A stretch of 64,000 nucleotides of DNA from G963662675 sp963676845 (GCA_963676845.2 CAXXKK010000003.1:7992-71991); one strand, 5' to 3'; counted from the stretch's first letter, positions 34,634 to 44,517 are shown. Numbers and translations are program-made. Notes: generated from the sequence alone by a model not told the origin.

Positions 34634-35964
34634 TTAAGAAACATCACTCACAGGAGATAGCTTATACCCATATAAAGATGCCTGTTTTTCAATATATTGA
34701 ATTCTATTTTTATTGTAAGTTTTAAAATATGATTCAGCTGTTAATGGGTTAAATTCTTTTCTATTTTTCACCATCTCATAAAATATTATAGCAAGTTTTC
34801 GTGCAGTTGCTTTTGTCGCAATTTGTGGGCCGTTTTTAGCTTTCATGCGTCTGTAGTACTGACCAAGCCAATGGTCGCTCCGCTGTAATGCAAATGCTGC
34901 CATTAGAAAAGACTGTCCAGCTTTGTTCTTCTTTTTACTCCTCTTAGGTTTTAACAGCTTACCCCCAGAAATGCGGTTATTAGGTGCCAAATTAAGCATG
35001 AGGTAAAATGCTTTTTTGTTTTCCACCGGCTCATATTGATACCAGTCTCTGAGATTATTTCGATGGCTGTTAGCTCACTAATACCAAAAATTTTTGTTAT
35101 ATCTATCCCAAGAATATTATATAAATATTGAGATCCATTAAAGTTGAGTCGGTTCTTACTGTATACCTTGCGCTTCAATTTGGTTGCATTGTCGCTTTTT
35201 TTGCTTTCATTTTCAATCCTTTGCAAAGTCTTCTCTATTTGAATATCACAATCTAAGATCTTACCCTTGAAAATAAGATATAATTCGTAGGCTTGTCTTA
35301 GTTCAAATAGATGTTCTTCTCTCCAGATACCTTTTAATGATTTTATTAAATCTTCTCTAGACGCTTTTACTTTAGGGTCTACATGAACGATCAATTTTTC
35401 AGGGTCACGTTCTCCTTTGAGTATTGCATTTATTATTGCCTGTCCTGATTTACCACAAATATCAGCAAGGACATTGTGTAATTTGATATTCATTTGTTCA
35501 AAAGCTTTCTGCATATGCAGTATTTGCTGAGAATAACTTTCAGTCAATGACTTTCGGTGCCTTAAATATGTTCTCAATTGCCTTGTAATATTGTCTGGCT
35601 GAAAACTAGCATTTAGCAGTCCAAAAGAATGCAGTTCCTGTATCCATTGGCAATCAAGTACATCCGACTTTCGTCCACTTACATTCTTTATGTGGCGGGC
35701 ATTGACCAGAAAAACTTCAATGTCATATTCCTCAAGAATAAGGAAAAGCTGAATCCAATATATACCTGTAGACTCCATCGCAACGGTGGTAATTTTACAC
35801 TTGAGTAACCATTTTGCCAAATCATGAATATCATCAGTAAAACTACCAAATGAACGAACAGGTTGCTCGCACCTGTCAGCCGGGACAGCGACATAATGAA
35901 CCTCACTAGCGACATCAATCCCTGCTGCATCAGGATTTAATAACTTTAATGTTCTCTTTTCCAT
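34634..35964 (-). pseudogene. IS110-family transposase, split by a 1-base frameshift
   Basis: From ATG 35964: N-terminal DEDD domain with GIDVASEVHYVAV (D), TTVAMESTGIYW (E) and RKSDVLDCQWIQELHSFGLL (D), a helical middle and the C-terminal Transposase_20 region starting GISELTAIEIISETG. After HFTS the frame is lost; the next frame continues LNLAPNNRISGGKLLKPKRSKK... to 34634. Adding one C (plus strand) next to 34996/34997 restores SWLNLAPNNRISGGK, the family's conserved motif. Repaired length is about 443 residues. IS110 genes do not use programmed frameshifting, so this copy is either inactive or misread. Confidence 0.87.
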
Positions 35965-36000
35965 TACTTTAATTTTTGTTAAAGCTCTTTGCCCAGCCAT

Positions 36001-36240
36001 TAGGATAAAATTACTCTCTTAAGCGGGATCACATAGTGTCACCAATGATATAGTCAAAAACAGCTGGAACCAGACTTGACAACGGGCAATTGCGCACCAG
36101 ACAAAAATCGGGTCTTTGCTGCAAAGAACTACTGAGGCTTGCTTACGAAAACTGTTTCTTTGGGATATAGCATTTTTTAATGTGAAAACTTGACACAAAA
36201 ACCAGGAAAAAAGGTCAAGGCTTATTTTTATCTGCACCCT
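36001..36240 (-). ncRNA. Candidate IS110 bridge-RNA region
   Basis: This non-coding stretch is directly upstream of the transposase. Hairpin-forming parts are seen, for example TCTTTGC/GCAAAGA at 36113-36127 and GCAATTGC at 36087-36094. Established: IS110-group elements transcribe a target-selecting bridge RNA from the non-coding end next to the start of the transposase. Inferred: that this segment is that RNA; its loops were not matched to target or donor sequence. Confidence 0.35.
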
Positions 36241-36250
36241 TCTTCTTTAC

Positions 36251-36315
36251 AAAACCTGAGTTCAAAGGAGTGATTTCCTCGCCCACTCAGAACTTCTCCT
36301 TTTCCCTAAGGTTTT
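36251..36315. repeat. Imperfect long hairpin
   Basis: Positions 36251-36270 and 36296-36315 are inverted repeats matching at 16 of 20 positions (AAAACCT.AG...AAAGGAG), with a 25-nt loop. It lies between the IS110 element and the phased repeat array, and may mark the element's outer part or be a separate structured element. Confidence 0.55.
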
Positions 36316-36558
36316 GTTTTGACTCAGGGCTAGATAAAAAATAGGCCAGTCCTCATAGAAAGTATCGTGGTTTCAAAATCTCCAATGTATTGTTGGATTC
36401 TTTTTTTCAACTGTAGGAAAAAAGGAATTGGGGTTTGGGGCAAAGCTCCATTTATGTTGATTTTTCTTTAACAAGAAGAATCCACTACAATTATGAACTG
36501 ATCCATAAACTTGATCTTGCTAAGAATTGAAACTTAGAAATAACAGAAACTATTAATT

Positions 36559-36796
36559 CTGCATAGCTTTCATAGCTCCCTTTAGGCTTTTCTATGCTCC
36601 TGCAAGATTTTAAAGTAGCCTTGCAGCTTTTTTTGAATTTCTGCACCAGTTTTAGCTTTTTCTGCAAGGTCTTTTTAATTCCTGCATGATTTTTTGAAAT
36701 TTCTGCGATATTTATTTGAATCCTGCAGCCATTTTTTAAATTCCTGCAGCGCAGAAAAGTAAAATTTTTATGCTGGAAGTGATAAAAACAGGCAGG
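36559..36796. repeat. Phased palindromic repeat array 1 (20.5-bp period)
   Basis: The tetramer CTGC (once TTGC), usually preceded by TC/TT and followed 4-6 bases later by a T-tract, starts at 36559, 36600, 36621, 36641, 36662, 36682, 36703, 36723 and 36744, that is, steps alternating 21 and 20. The inverted form (GCAG, GCTG, GCAG) follows at 36751, 36772 and 36792. The three inverted copies are placed exactly symmetrically to the last three direct copies about position 36749. The spacers are poorly conserved. There is no coding potential. The rest of the gap (36316-36558 and 36797-36978) shows nothing I can name. Confidence 0.85.
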
Positions 36797-36978
36797 AAGC
36801 TATAAAATGAAACAAGGCGTTATGAAACTGGTGCTTAGCTATTATTTTTCAACTCTTTAAGTCTTATTTCTATTGAAAAATAGACACATCTGGGGCATAG
36901 AAAAAGGTGCTTAATAATGAGTAATGCTCATACCTTCAAGCTATCAAACAATAGAAATACGAAATGAAAATAGGAATA

Positions 36979-38622
36979 TTATATTCCCAAAACATCTGCT
37001 CCCTGTTCAAAAATGATATCTACTGGAATGCCAGCTGCTCCAATCCTGTCAAGGTCGCTTTGAAGTTCTTCTCGAATGAATCCTTTCTCTTCAATTAATG
37101 ATTTTGCCTGATCGTAGTCTCCATCTCCTTGAATTGTCAGAATCATATCAGAAAGGTCAAGCATTGCCTGCTTCATTTTTTCGAAATTTACCCGATAAGT
37201 ATTTGTTTCCGGATCGCGTTCAAAAGCTCCTTTTTCCTGGAAATAATAAAAGCGTATCATGTTTGCTTTGCCATGAGCACTGGCTGCTCCAAAGCGTACA
37301 GATCGGAAAATGCCAGCCATGAAAGTCACAAAGTTATCCATCAGGTCCTTATTTGTAAATTCGCCCAATTCGTTTAGTCGATATACACACCACAATCCCA
37401 AAATATCAGCTTTCCCTTCTTCTATTGAAGTATAAGTATCTTGCAAAGCTTCACGAACTGTTTGATCTCCGGTAATCGTATTTCCAAGCCCTAACCCATG
37501 AGCAACTTCGTGGAACATGGTGTTTTCAAAGAAAGCATCGAAAGTTACGTGGCTACGTTGATCTTCGGAAATAAGTAAATCTGAAATAGGAACTAAAATT
37601 TTATCAAATTTCGCTTGCATTGAGTTTTTAAGTTGAAGCTTACGACTTCCTTTTGTTGCTCTTACTTCTTCGTCATTTGGAAGATTGATAGCAATGGTTT
37701 TACTTCCGGCATTACAATCACCTGCATAGTAAATCGCATCGTAAGCATTTAGGTCAGAATCAGATCCCGGAGTTTCGTTTTTGTATACTTCATCACATGG
37801 AAGAGCTTTTTGAAGATCGGGTAAAAGAGCTGCATATTTATCAAGTCGACTGCTCCATTCTTTATCTTTTATAAGAATATAGGCTTCGTGTGATGCTTTG
37901 TACCCATAGAGTTGATCTTCATAACTTTCAATCGGTCCGACGACAAAATCGATGGTGTTGTTTTTCATTTCCATCCAGGCAATGTCGCTTTCAAAATACT
38001 CATCAGTAAGCAAGGCTTCTGCACGTAATTCCAGGTATTTTTTTAGTCCTGGATCTTCAGCAAGCTCTGCAGCCTGACGAATGTATCCGGCAGCCTCATT
38101 GACCTGCTCACTGTATGCTACATGATACGGAATGGATTGCAGGTTTCCGGCATCATCACGTTGAATAAGCGTATATAAGCTTGTTTTAGTTGGTTCATCC
38201 CAGGCTTCAAATTCATCTTTGCTTATGTCTTCCGGATAAAATCCAGCACCTGCAGGTTTTGTTCCATATCCTTCAACAAAAGGTTCATTGTTGTTTAAGC
38301 GTTCCCATGGTCCATAATTTATTTTGATGAATTGCTCCATTGCCGGGCTGGTTGCTTTTGATAATATTTCTTGTTTATCACCATATGCTTCCGTCCAAAA
38401 AAGGTCGTCCATAATTTGGGCTGCCTTTAAAAGATAGGGGAGCATGGCTTTTTCATTTTCTGATAAAACAGATAAATCTGTTGTCAATTTGAATGATGCA
38501 AATTCTTCAGTTTTTGTTTCCATTTCACTTTTTACTGTGTTTCCTTCTGTTTGCTGGATGCTATTGCAAGCGCTTAAAGCAATCGAGCCAACAATGAATA
38601 TTGATAATAGAATTTTTCTCAT
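36979..38622 (-). CDS. M49-like zinc metallopeptidase lipoprotein
   Basis: 547 residues. A lipoprotein signal (MRKILLSIFIVGSIALSAC, lipobox LSAC) precedes a protein related to dipeptidyl-peptidase III (family M49). The zinc motif near residue 371 is HEVAH in FHEVAHGLGLG, with the third ligand in EEGKADILGLW about 45 residues on. Classical M49 enzymes have the expanded HEXXGH; this one shows the standard HEXXH spacing. It would cleave peptides at the cell envelope. It stands alone, upstream of no other gene on its strand before the IS110 element. Confidence 0.82.
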   Translation of the reverse strand: MRKILLSIFIVGSIALSACNSIQQTEGNTVKSEMETKTEEFASFKLTTDLSVLSENEKAMLPYLLKAAQIMDDLFWTEAYGDKQEILSKATSPAMEQFIKINYGPWERLNNNEPFVEGYGTKPAGAGFYPEDISKDEFEAWDEPTKTSLYTLIQRDDAGNLQSIPYHVAYSEQVNEAAGYIRQAAELAEDPGLKKYLELRAEALLTDEYFESDIAWMEMKNNTIDFVVGPIESYEDQLYGYKASHEAYILIKDKEWSSRLDKYAALLPDLQKALPCDEVYKNETPGSDSDLNAYDAIYYAGDCNAGSKTIAINLPNDEEVRATKGSRKLQLKNSMQAKFDKILVPISDLLISEDQRSHVTFDAFFENTMFHEVAHGLGLGNTITGDQTVREALQDTYTSIEEGKADILGLWCVYRLNELGEFTNKDLMDNFVTFMAGIFRSVRFGAASAHGKANMIRFYYFQEKGAFERDPETNTYRVNFEKMKQAMLDLSDMILTIQGDGDYDQAKSLIEEKGFIREELQSDLDRIGAAGIPVDIIFEQGADVLGI

Positions 38623-38741
38623 TTCACTATATTTTGAATGTTCTTGAATTATATCTGTTTAAAAGAAAACTATTTTATATATCAGTAATTGGTATGGATT
38701 GAAAATTACAGAATTTTTGTTTCTGAGTTCAATTTAGGTGA

Positions 38742-38771
38742 AATAAAAAATGCTGCCCGAGAGCAGCATTT
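38742..38771 (-). terminator. Terminator after yidC
   Basis: On the minus strand, AAATGCTGC, loop TCTCGG, GCAGCATTT then TTT; a perfect 9-bp stem just after the yidC stop. Confidence 0.88.
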
Positions 38772-38776
38772 AGTTA

Positions 38777-40702
38777 TTATCTTTTAGGAAGATCAACTCC
38801 CCGTTCTTTTGCCATTTGTTCCAGTCGTTTCTGGAAGTTTGATTTTTTAGCACCTTGTTTCTTTTTCGGTGCATAAAGCTGAGCCCGAAGTTTATCTTCG
38901 TCAACAAATCGTCTGATAAGTACAGTTTGCCCAATAGTTATCAAGTTTGCTAAAAAGTAATAGTAACTTAAACCTGATGGATAATTATTCAATATGAATA
39001 AGAACATAACAGGCATCATATACATCATGGTTTGCATTCCAGGCATGGTTTGCGTACTTGCAGCCTGCTGATTCAATTTTGTTGAAAAGATTGTTGTTAC
39101 CGTCATTAGTAAACAGAATAAACTTACATGATTTCCATATAGAGGAATATTAAAAGGTAAGTTTAAAATTGAATCAAAGGACGAAAGATCCGTTGCCCAT
39201 AAGAAACTTTGTTGTCGTAACTCGATGGATGATGGGAAGAAAAAGAACATCGAAAATAAAATTGGCATTTGTAAGAGCATGGGTAAACAACCTCCCATAG
39301 GATTAACCCCGACTTTCTTATATAGAGCCATGGTTGCCTGTTGTTTTTCCATTTGTTTGTCACTGCCATACTTCTCATTGATCTCGTCCATCTCAGGCTT
39401 TAAAGCCCTCATTTTAGCTTGTGATATATATGATTTATAGGTAAATGGGAAGAGTATCATTTTGATGAAAACTGTCAATAACAAAATGATAATTCCAAAG
39501 TTACCTATATAGTTTCTTAAGAAATTGAATACAGGGATTACGATCCAACGGTTTACATAACGAAGAATAGAATATCCCAAGCTAATTATTTTGTCCATTT
39601 GCACATCGCCATACTGCCTTAATGTATTATAGTGATTTGGACCAAAATAAAGTTGCATGCCAAATGTTTGGTTGGTTGCATTTGTATATGGGATAGCAAT
39701 ATCTGCAAAATACTTACCAACAGTTTCATTGCTTTCCTCTGTATAATCATACTGAATGTCAGCTTCAGTAAAAGCTTCATCGGCAATTATTGTTGAGTTA
39801 AAGAAAAGTTGTTTGAAACTAACCCAGCGAACTTTTGTTTTCAGAGATTCTTCACTTGATTTTGCAGGGGAAAGATTATCTACTTCATCTTCATAATATT
39901 TATAAAAGACTGTTGCGTAGCGGTCTTCTCCATATTTTGATTTTTTCTCCAGTCGGGGAGCATCAAAAGCCCAGTTGAAGTTTAATGTGGTGGCGTTGTT
40001 TGCAATTACATCATTCATTCCAACCGTGTTCAGGTCAAAATCAATCATGTATGAGTTATAGTTTAAAGTATATTGATATTCCAGATATTTCCCGTCAGCA
40101 ACCTGCAGTTTCATTGAAACGGATTTGGCCCACCAAAACCATTTTCTTCATTGTATTCTTCGTTACCTTCTTTTCCTTTTCTTACTTCAGCTCCACTAAT
40201 AATAATTTGTTTTTGTGAGGTTGAAGGGGTGAAGAACAATTCATCAGTTTGGATTACCTTATTTTGTGAGAAGAAATTTACTCCAAATAAATTATCAGGT
40301 CCCATTAAATAAAATAAGGGGTTTATCCAGGTATGTTTTGTAGTTTTTTAATTCAACAGAATAAACTTTACCTCCTTTTGTCGAAAGGGTTACTTTCATC
40401 AGGTTGTTTTCAATAGTCACAAACTCTTCTTCACCTGTAGATGCAGCATTTGCAAACATTCCGTAGCGGTTGGTTGCCTGCTCTGAAACAGAAGAAGAAT
40501 CAAGTTCAGCTATCTCGTTTTGCTGTTGTAATATTTCAGCCTGACGTTCAGCTTCTTGTTGAAGTTGTGCTTCGACCATCGCAATTGAATCCTGACGGGC
40601 TCTGGCAGCTTCAACCTCTTCCTTCGAAGGTTGATTAAAGTATGTAAAGCCAATAAGGATGGCAAAAATCAGTAAAATCCCAGTGATCGTATTCTTATCC
40701 AT
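38777..40702 (-). pseudogene. yidC: Membrane protein insertase YidC, broken by two frameshifts
   Basis: Three minus-strand pieces together make one Bacteroidota YidC of about 640 residues. Piece 1 (40702-40304): N-terminal helix MDKNTITGILLIFAILIGF and start of the periplasmic domain to ...KPLILFNG. Piece 2 (about 40300-40140, +1 frame): PDNLFGVNFFSQNKVIQTDELFF, clearly the same domain. Piece 3 (to 38777, original frame): AKSVSMKLQVADGKYLEYQYTL and the five-helix core with LLPMLLQMPILFSMFFF-like (CLPMLLQMPILFSM) and NYPSGLSYYYFLANL. There is one extra base at CCC 40301-40303 and one missing base at about 40112-40145. YidC inserts and folds inner-membrane proteins and is normally essential, so base-level errors are the likely cause. 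Confidence 0.9.
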
Positions 40703-40723
40703 AAATAATTGATTTTTCAGAAA

Positions 40724-42325
40724 TTAGCTTAGTGCTGCTTTTACGAAAGCAACAAATAAAGGATGTGGGTTTAAAACAGTACTACTATATTCAGGGTGAT
40801 ATTGTACACCAACAAACCATTTGTGTTTAGGTATTTCAACAACTTCAACAAGGTTGGTGTCTGGATTTATTCCTACAGGAATCATTCCGGCATTCACAAA
40901 CTCGTCAAGGTATTCATTGTTGAATTCATAACGATGGCGATGACGCTCTTTAATATCAGTTTTGTTGTAAGCTTTGTAGAAGTTTGATTTCTTATTAATG
41001 ATTTGGCAATCATAAGCTCCCAGACGCATGGTTCCACCTTTTTCTGTAATACCTTTTTGTTCTTCCATAAGGTCGATAACAGGGTGTGGGGTTTTTTCAT
41101 TCATCTCTGATGAATCAGCTCCTTTAAGACCAAGAACATTGCGTGCATATTCAATAACAGCAATTTGCATTCCCAGACAGATTCCAAGGAATGGAATGTT
41201 ATTTTCACGTGCATATTTTGTTGCCAGAATTTTCCCTTCAATTCCACGATGTCCAAATCCCGGAGCAATAATAACTCCGTTTAATCCAGAAATTGTTTTT
41301 TCAACATTCGATTCATCTATTTCTTCTGAATGAATCCACTGCAATTTTACTTTAGTGCGATTTGCTGCACCTGCATGAATTAAAGATTCTGTAATAGATT
41401 TATATGCATCCTGAAGCTCGACATATTTCCCAACTAAACCAATTTTAACTTCAGTTTCAGGATTTTTGTGTTTGTGGATGAACTCGTTCCAGTCATCTAA
41501 ATGAGGTTCATCTTTTAAAGGGAGTTTTAATTTATTAAGTACTGTAATGTCCAGTTTTTCTTCCAGCATTTTATTGGGTACTTCATAAATCGTTGGTACA
41601 TCAACAGATTGAACAACTGAGTCAATATCAACATTACAGAAAAGAGCTACTTTTTTACGAATACTTGTTCCCAAATCATGTTCTGTACGAAGAACCAAAA
41701 TATCCGGTTGAACTCCATTTTCCAGTAACATTTTTACGGAATGCTGTGTTGGTTTGGTTTTTAGCTCACCGGAGGCTGCAAGGTAGGGGACAAGTGTCAA
41801 GTGAATAACCAGGGCGTTGCTTCCCAGTTCCCATTTTAGCTGACGAACTGCCTCTACATAAGGTAACGATTCTATATCACCAACAGTTCCACCGATTTCT
41901 GTAACAACAATGTCGTAGTTTCTTTTAGTTCCAAGGAACTTTATTTTACGTTTTATCTCATCTGTGATATGAGGGATAATTTGAACGGTTTTCCCTAAAT
42001 AATCTCCCCGTCTCTCTTTGTTGATAACCGATTGGTAGATTCTACCGGTAGTAACATTGTTGGCTTGAGATGTAGGTTTGTTCAGGAAACGTTCATAGTG
42101 CCCCAAATCTAAATCGGTTTCTGCTCCGTCTTCGGTTACATAACACTCACCATGCTCATAAGGGTTTAAAGTTCCCGGATCAACATTTATGTAGGGATCT
42201 AACTTTTGAATAGTGACTGAATAACCTCTGGCTTGCAACAATTTAGCCAATGAAGCTGCTAGAATTCCTTTTCCTAAAGAGGAGGTAACCCCTCCTGTGA
42301 CAAAGATGTACTTGGTTGCTGACAA
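40724..42325 (-). CDS. pyrG: CTP synthase
   Basis: 533 residues; makes CTP from UTP, ATP and glutamine. Seen: N-terminal synthetase domain with KYIFVTGGVTSSLGKGILAASL and ...PYINVDPGTLNPYEHGECYVTEDGAETDLDLGHYERF in part, VGDIESLPYVEA; C-terminal class I glutaminase with the nucleophile in FLGICLGMQ and HPEYSS. Length is normal. The best start is a TTG (42325-42323, then SATKYIF), as no ATG lies close upstream in frame; this may keep expression moderate. yidC follows after 21 bases on the same strand, a pairing that is common in Bacteroidota. Confidence 0.96.
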   Translation of the reverse strand: MSATKYIFVTGGVTSSLGKGILAASLAKLLQARGYSVTIQKLDPYINVDPGTLNPYEHGECYVTEDGAETDLDLGHYERFLNKPTSQANNVTTGRIYQSVINKERRGDYLGKTVQIIPHITDEIKRKIKFLGTKRNYDIVVTEIGGTVGDIESLPYVEAVRQLKWELGSNALVIHLTLVPYLAASGELKTKPTQHSVKMLLENGVQPDILVLRTEHDLGTSIRKKVALFCNVDIDSVVQSVDVPTIYEVPNKMLEEKLDITVLNKLKLPLKDEPHLDDWNEFIHKHKNPETEVKIGLVGKYVELQDAYKSITESLIHAGAANRTKVKLQWIHSEEIDESNVEKTISGLNGVIIAPGFGHRGIEGKILATKYARENNIPFLGICLGMQIAVIEYARNVLGLKGADSSEMNEKTPHPVIDLMEEQKGITEKGGTMRLGAYDCQIINKKSNFYKAYNKTDIKERHRHRYEFNNEYLDEFVNAGMIPVGINPDTNLVEVVEIPKHKWFVGVQYHPEYSSTVLNPHPLFVAFVKAALS

Positions 42326-42356
42326 ATCGTAAAATTTTAATGTTCCTAAAAACGCA

Positions 42357-42364
42357 CAAAGTTA
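42357..42364 (-). promoter_or_regulatory. -7 box for pyrG-yidC
   Basis: TAACTTTG on the minus strand, 31 bases before the pyrG start; matches TAnnTTTG. No clear -33 box at the usual distance. Confidence 0.45.
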
Positions 42365-42424
42365 ATCAATAAATGTCAAGGAACTTACAATTTTTGTGCG
42401 ATTATATATGAACAATTAATAAAT

Positions 42425-42450
42425 AAAAGACCCGCTATTAAAGCGGGCCA
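42425..42450 (-). terminator. Terminator after the DUF349 gene
   Basis: CCCGCT (42431-42436) and AGCGGG (42442-42447), with A-rich sequence to the left that becomes a T-run on the minus strand. Confidence 0.8.
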
Positions 42451-42465
42451 GTATTTTTGAGGCTG

Positions 42466-44517
42466 CTAGCCTTCATCTTCCATATCATCAATAATGCGAA
42501 TCTTCTCTTTTAGGAAATTAATTTTGTCCTGAGTATCCTGTATTTTCTTGTTTACATCCTCAATGAGTGATTCTGCATTTTTCGTATTGGCAAAGAACCC
42601 AATGTTATTATTCAGCAACACCAGATCATTTTCCATTTGTTTGAGTTTTTGGACATACTTGTCGCGTTCGAAACGCATTTTGTTTTGTCCTCTTGATGAC
42701 GAGTTGAACGTTCCCATCTTCGTTTTAAATTTAAGAAGATTGCGTTTCTTTTCATCAATTTTTAATTCATCAAAATGCACATTGATAGCATCTCTATATT
42801 CGTTTTGAATGGTATCTTTTTCTTTAAATGGAACATGACCAATCTCAGTCCAGCGACGTTGGAATTCTTTGATTTTTGTAAGGTCAGCATCTTCATCTCC
42901 TGTTGATGTAAAGTTTTTGATCTCCTCAATCAAGTCTTTTTTCAGTTTCAGGTTATCAACCTGCTCGTGGTCAACTTCTGAGAAATGATTTGCTTTTTGC
43001 TCGAAGAAATAGTCACATGCTGTACGGAAACGTTTCCAAATGGCATCAGACTGTTTTCTTGGAACAGGTCCGATCTCTTTCCATTTGCGCTGGATGCTAA
43101 TGAATTCTTCTGTTGTTTTTTTCCAGTCCTCACTGTCTTTCAAAGACTCGGCCTGTACACATAAATCAGTTTTAAGCTGAAGATTGTTTTGTTGTATTTC
43201 TTTATGTTGGGCGTAAAATTCACGTTTCGCATTGAAAAATGAGTCGCATGCATTTCTAAAGCGTTCGTAAATTTTGTTGTTGTCTTTCTTGGGTGCGAAA
43301 CCAATTGTGCGCCAAACCTTTTGAAGTTCAATAAGTTCTTTTGATCTGGTGTCCCAATCTTTGTATGATTTAGATTCGAGAGCAACAATTTCCTCAGCTT
43401 TTTCGCATAAAACGGTTTTTGCTGCAAGATTTTTCTTTTGTTCCTCTTTTCTATTTTCGAAATACTCTTGTTGTTTTTTATTTATTTTTGATGTTGCTGC
43501 TTTGAAACGCTCCCAAAGTTCATCTTTTTTATCACGTGGAACCGGGCCTGTTTCTCTCCATAGCTCATGGTATTTTTGAAGAATATTAAAAGCTTTGATT
43601 GCTGAAGGTTCAACCAGTAATTCTTCAGCTTTTTCACAAAGGCCAATTTTAATATCCATGTTTTTCTTTAAGTCGAGGTCGCGAAGTTCCTTGTTGATTT
43701 TAATGTAATCATAGAAATTTTCAACATGGTGGTGATAAGTCTCCCAAAGATCTTTAAGTTTTGATTGAGGAACTGGTCCTGTATCTCTCCAGCGTTGCTG
43801 AAGGTCACGAAATTCCTGGAAGGTTTTATTAATAGACTCTTCGCGGTTTACCAGTGATTTTATATCATCAATGATCTCATATTTAATTTTCAGATTCTCA
43901 TCTTTTTCTTCTTCCTGTTTTTTGCTCTTTTCATATTTTAGCTGACGAAATTCATTCATCAGGTTTTTCAGGTCTTCTTCGTAAGGTGCGTTGGCTGGAG
44001 CGTATTCTTCCTCTTTGCCTCCATCTTCAATGAACTTTGCTTTTTCTTTTTCGATATTAGCCCTGTGCCTTTTGTAGAAGTTCAGTTTTATAGCATCAAT
44101 ATCATCTTTCACATTGATGTCTTCAGACTTTGCCTGATCAACCATGTCGCGAAGAACATTGATTAACTCAACTTCTGTCAAATTAGAGTAGTCAATAGGT
44201 TCTTTTTCTGTAACATGTTCAGTTTCCTTTTCAGTTGCGATTTCTTTTTCTTCAACGTCAGGGGTATCTTCTACTTTATCTGTTTCTTCATCTGTAGTTT
44301 TTGCCTCTTCTTCTATTTCTGTTTCAATTTTTTTGGAGTCTATTGTTTCTTCTGTAGACTCTTCTGTTTTTTCATCATCAACAATAGGCTCATTAACAGT
44401 AGTTTCAGTAGATTTAGTTTCTGATACTTGTTCCTTTTCCGGCGTAGCTTCAGTACCGTTTTCTCCAGTACCGGCATTTAACTCTTCATTTGAGTTTTTT
44501 AGATCTTTAGGTTCCAT
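42466..44517 (-). CDS. DUF349 repeat protein
   Basis: 683 residues. The first ~150 are acidic and Glu/Thr-rich, probably unfolded. Then come five helical DUF349 repeats, each with the mark W-(R/K/T)-x-(T/I)-G-x-(V/A)-P: WRDTGPVP, WRETGPVP, WRTIGFAP, WKEIGPVP, WTEIGHVP. The C-terminus is a coiled coil (RFERDKYVQKLKQMENDLVLLNNN...). DUF349 proteins of Bacteroidota are widespread; function is unknown to me beyond a suggested link to RNA or ribosomes that I cannot support here. It has its own terminator and lies alone. Confidence 0.9.
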   Translation of the reverse strand: MEPKDLKNSNEELNAGTGENGTEATPEKEQVSETKSTETTVNEPIVDDEKTEESTEETIDSKKIETEIEEEAKTTDEETDKVEDTPDVEEKEIATEKETEHVTEKEPIDYSNLTEVELINVLRDMVDQAKSEDINVKDDIDAIKLNFYKRHRANIEKEKAKFIEDGGKEEEYAPANAPYEEDLKNLMNEFRQLKYEKSKKQEEEKDENLKIKYEIIDDIKSLVNREESINKTFQEFRDLQQRWRDTGPVPQSKLKDLWETYHHHVENFYDYIKINKELRDLDLKKNMDIKIGLCEKAEELLVEPSAIKAFNILQKYHELWRETGPVPRDKKDELWERFKAATSKINKKQQEYFENRKEEQKKNLAAKTVLCEKAEEIVALESKSYKDWDTRSKELIELQKVWRTIGFAPKKDNNKIYERFRNACDSFFNAKREFYAQHKEIQQNNLQLKTDLCVQAESLKDSEDWKKTTEEFISIQRKWKEIGPVPRKQSDAIWKRFRTACDYFFEQKANHFSEVDHEQVDNLKLKKDLIEEIKNFTSTGDEDADLTKIKEFQRRWTEIGHVPFKEKDTIQNEYRDAINVHFDELKIDEKKRNLLKFKTKMGTFNSSSRGQNKMRFERDKYVQKLKQMENDLVLLNNNIGFFANTKNAESLIEDVNKKIQDTQDKINFLKEKIRIIDDMEDEG

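Larger units (their letters stand above)
34560..36240 (-). mobile_element. IS110-family insertion sequence (ends approximate)
   Basis: A transposase gene with flanking non-coding DNA beside the tRNA-Asp pair. IS110 elements use a DEDD recombinase-like transposase, lack long terminal inverted repeats and do not make normal target duplications, so the ends given are only a guess. A hairpin TGCCC/GGGCA lies at 34602-34615. CTCTTAAG-N4-ATCAC occurs both at 34631-34647 (over the stop codon) and at 36016-36032 (before the start). The 5' non-coding part (about 36001-36240) is where IS110-type elements code their bridge RNA. Confidence 0.65.

Noticed and set aside
36019..36237. A 72-residue gene upstream of the transposase
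   Set aside because: The composition (many Cys, Phe and Trp) and lack of any pattern suggest a chance frame in the IS110 non-coding end.
36559..36796. Simple low-complexity T-rich decay or a coding repeat
   Set aside because: The CTGC positions keep a 20/21 alternation over nine copies and mirror exactly at the centre; all frames have stops.
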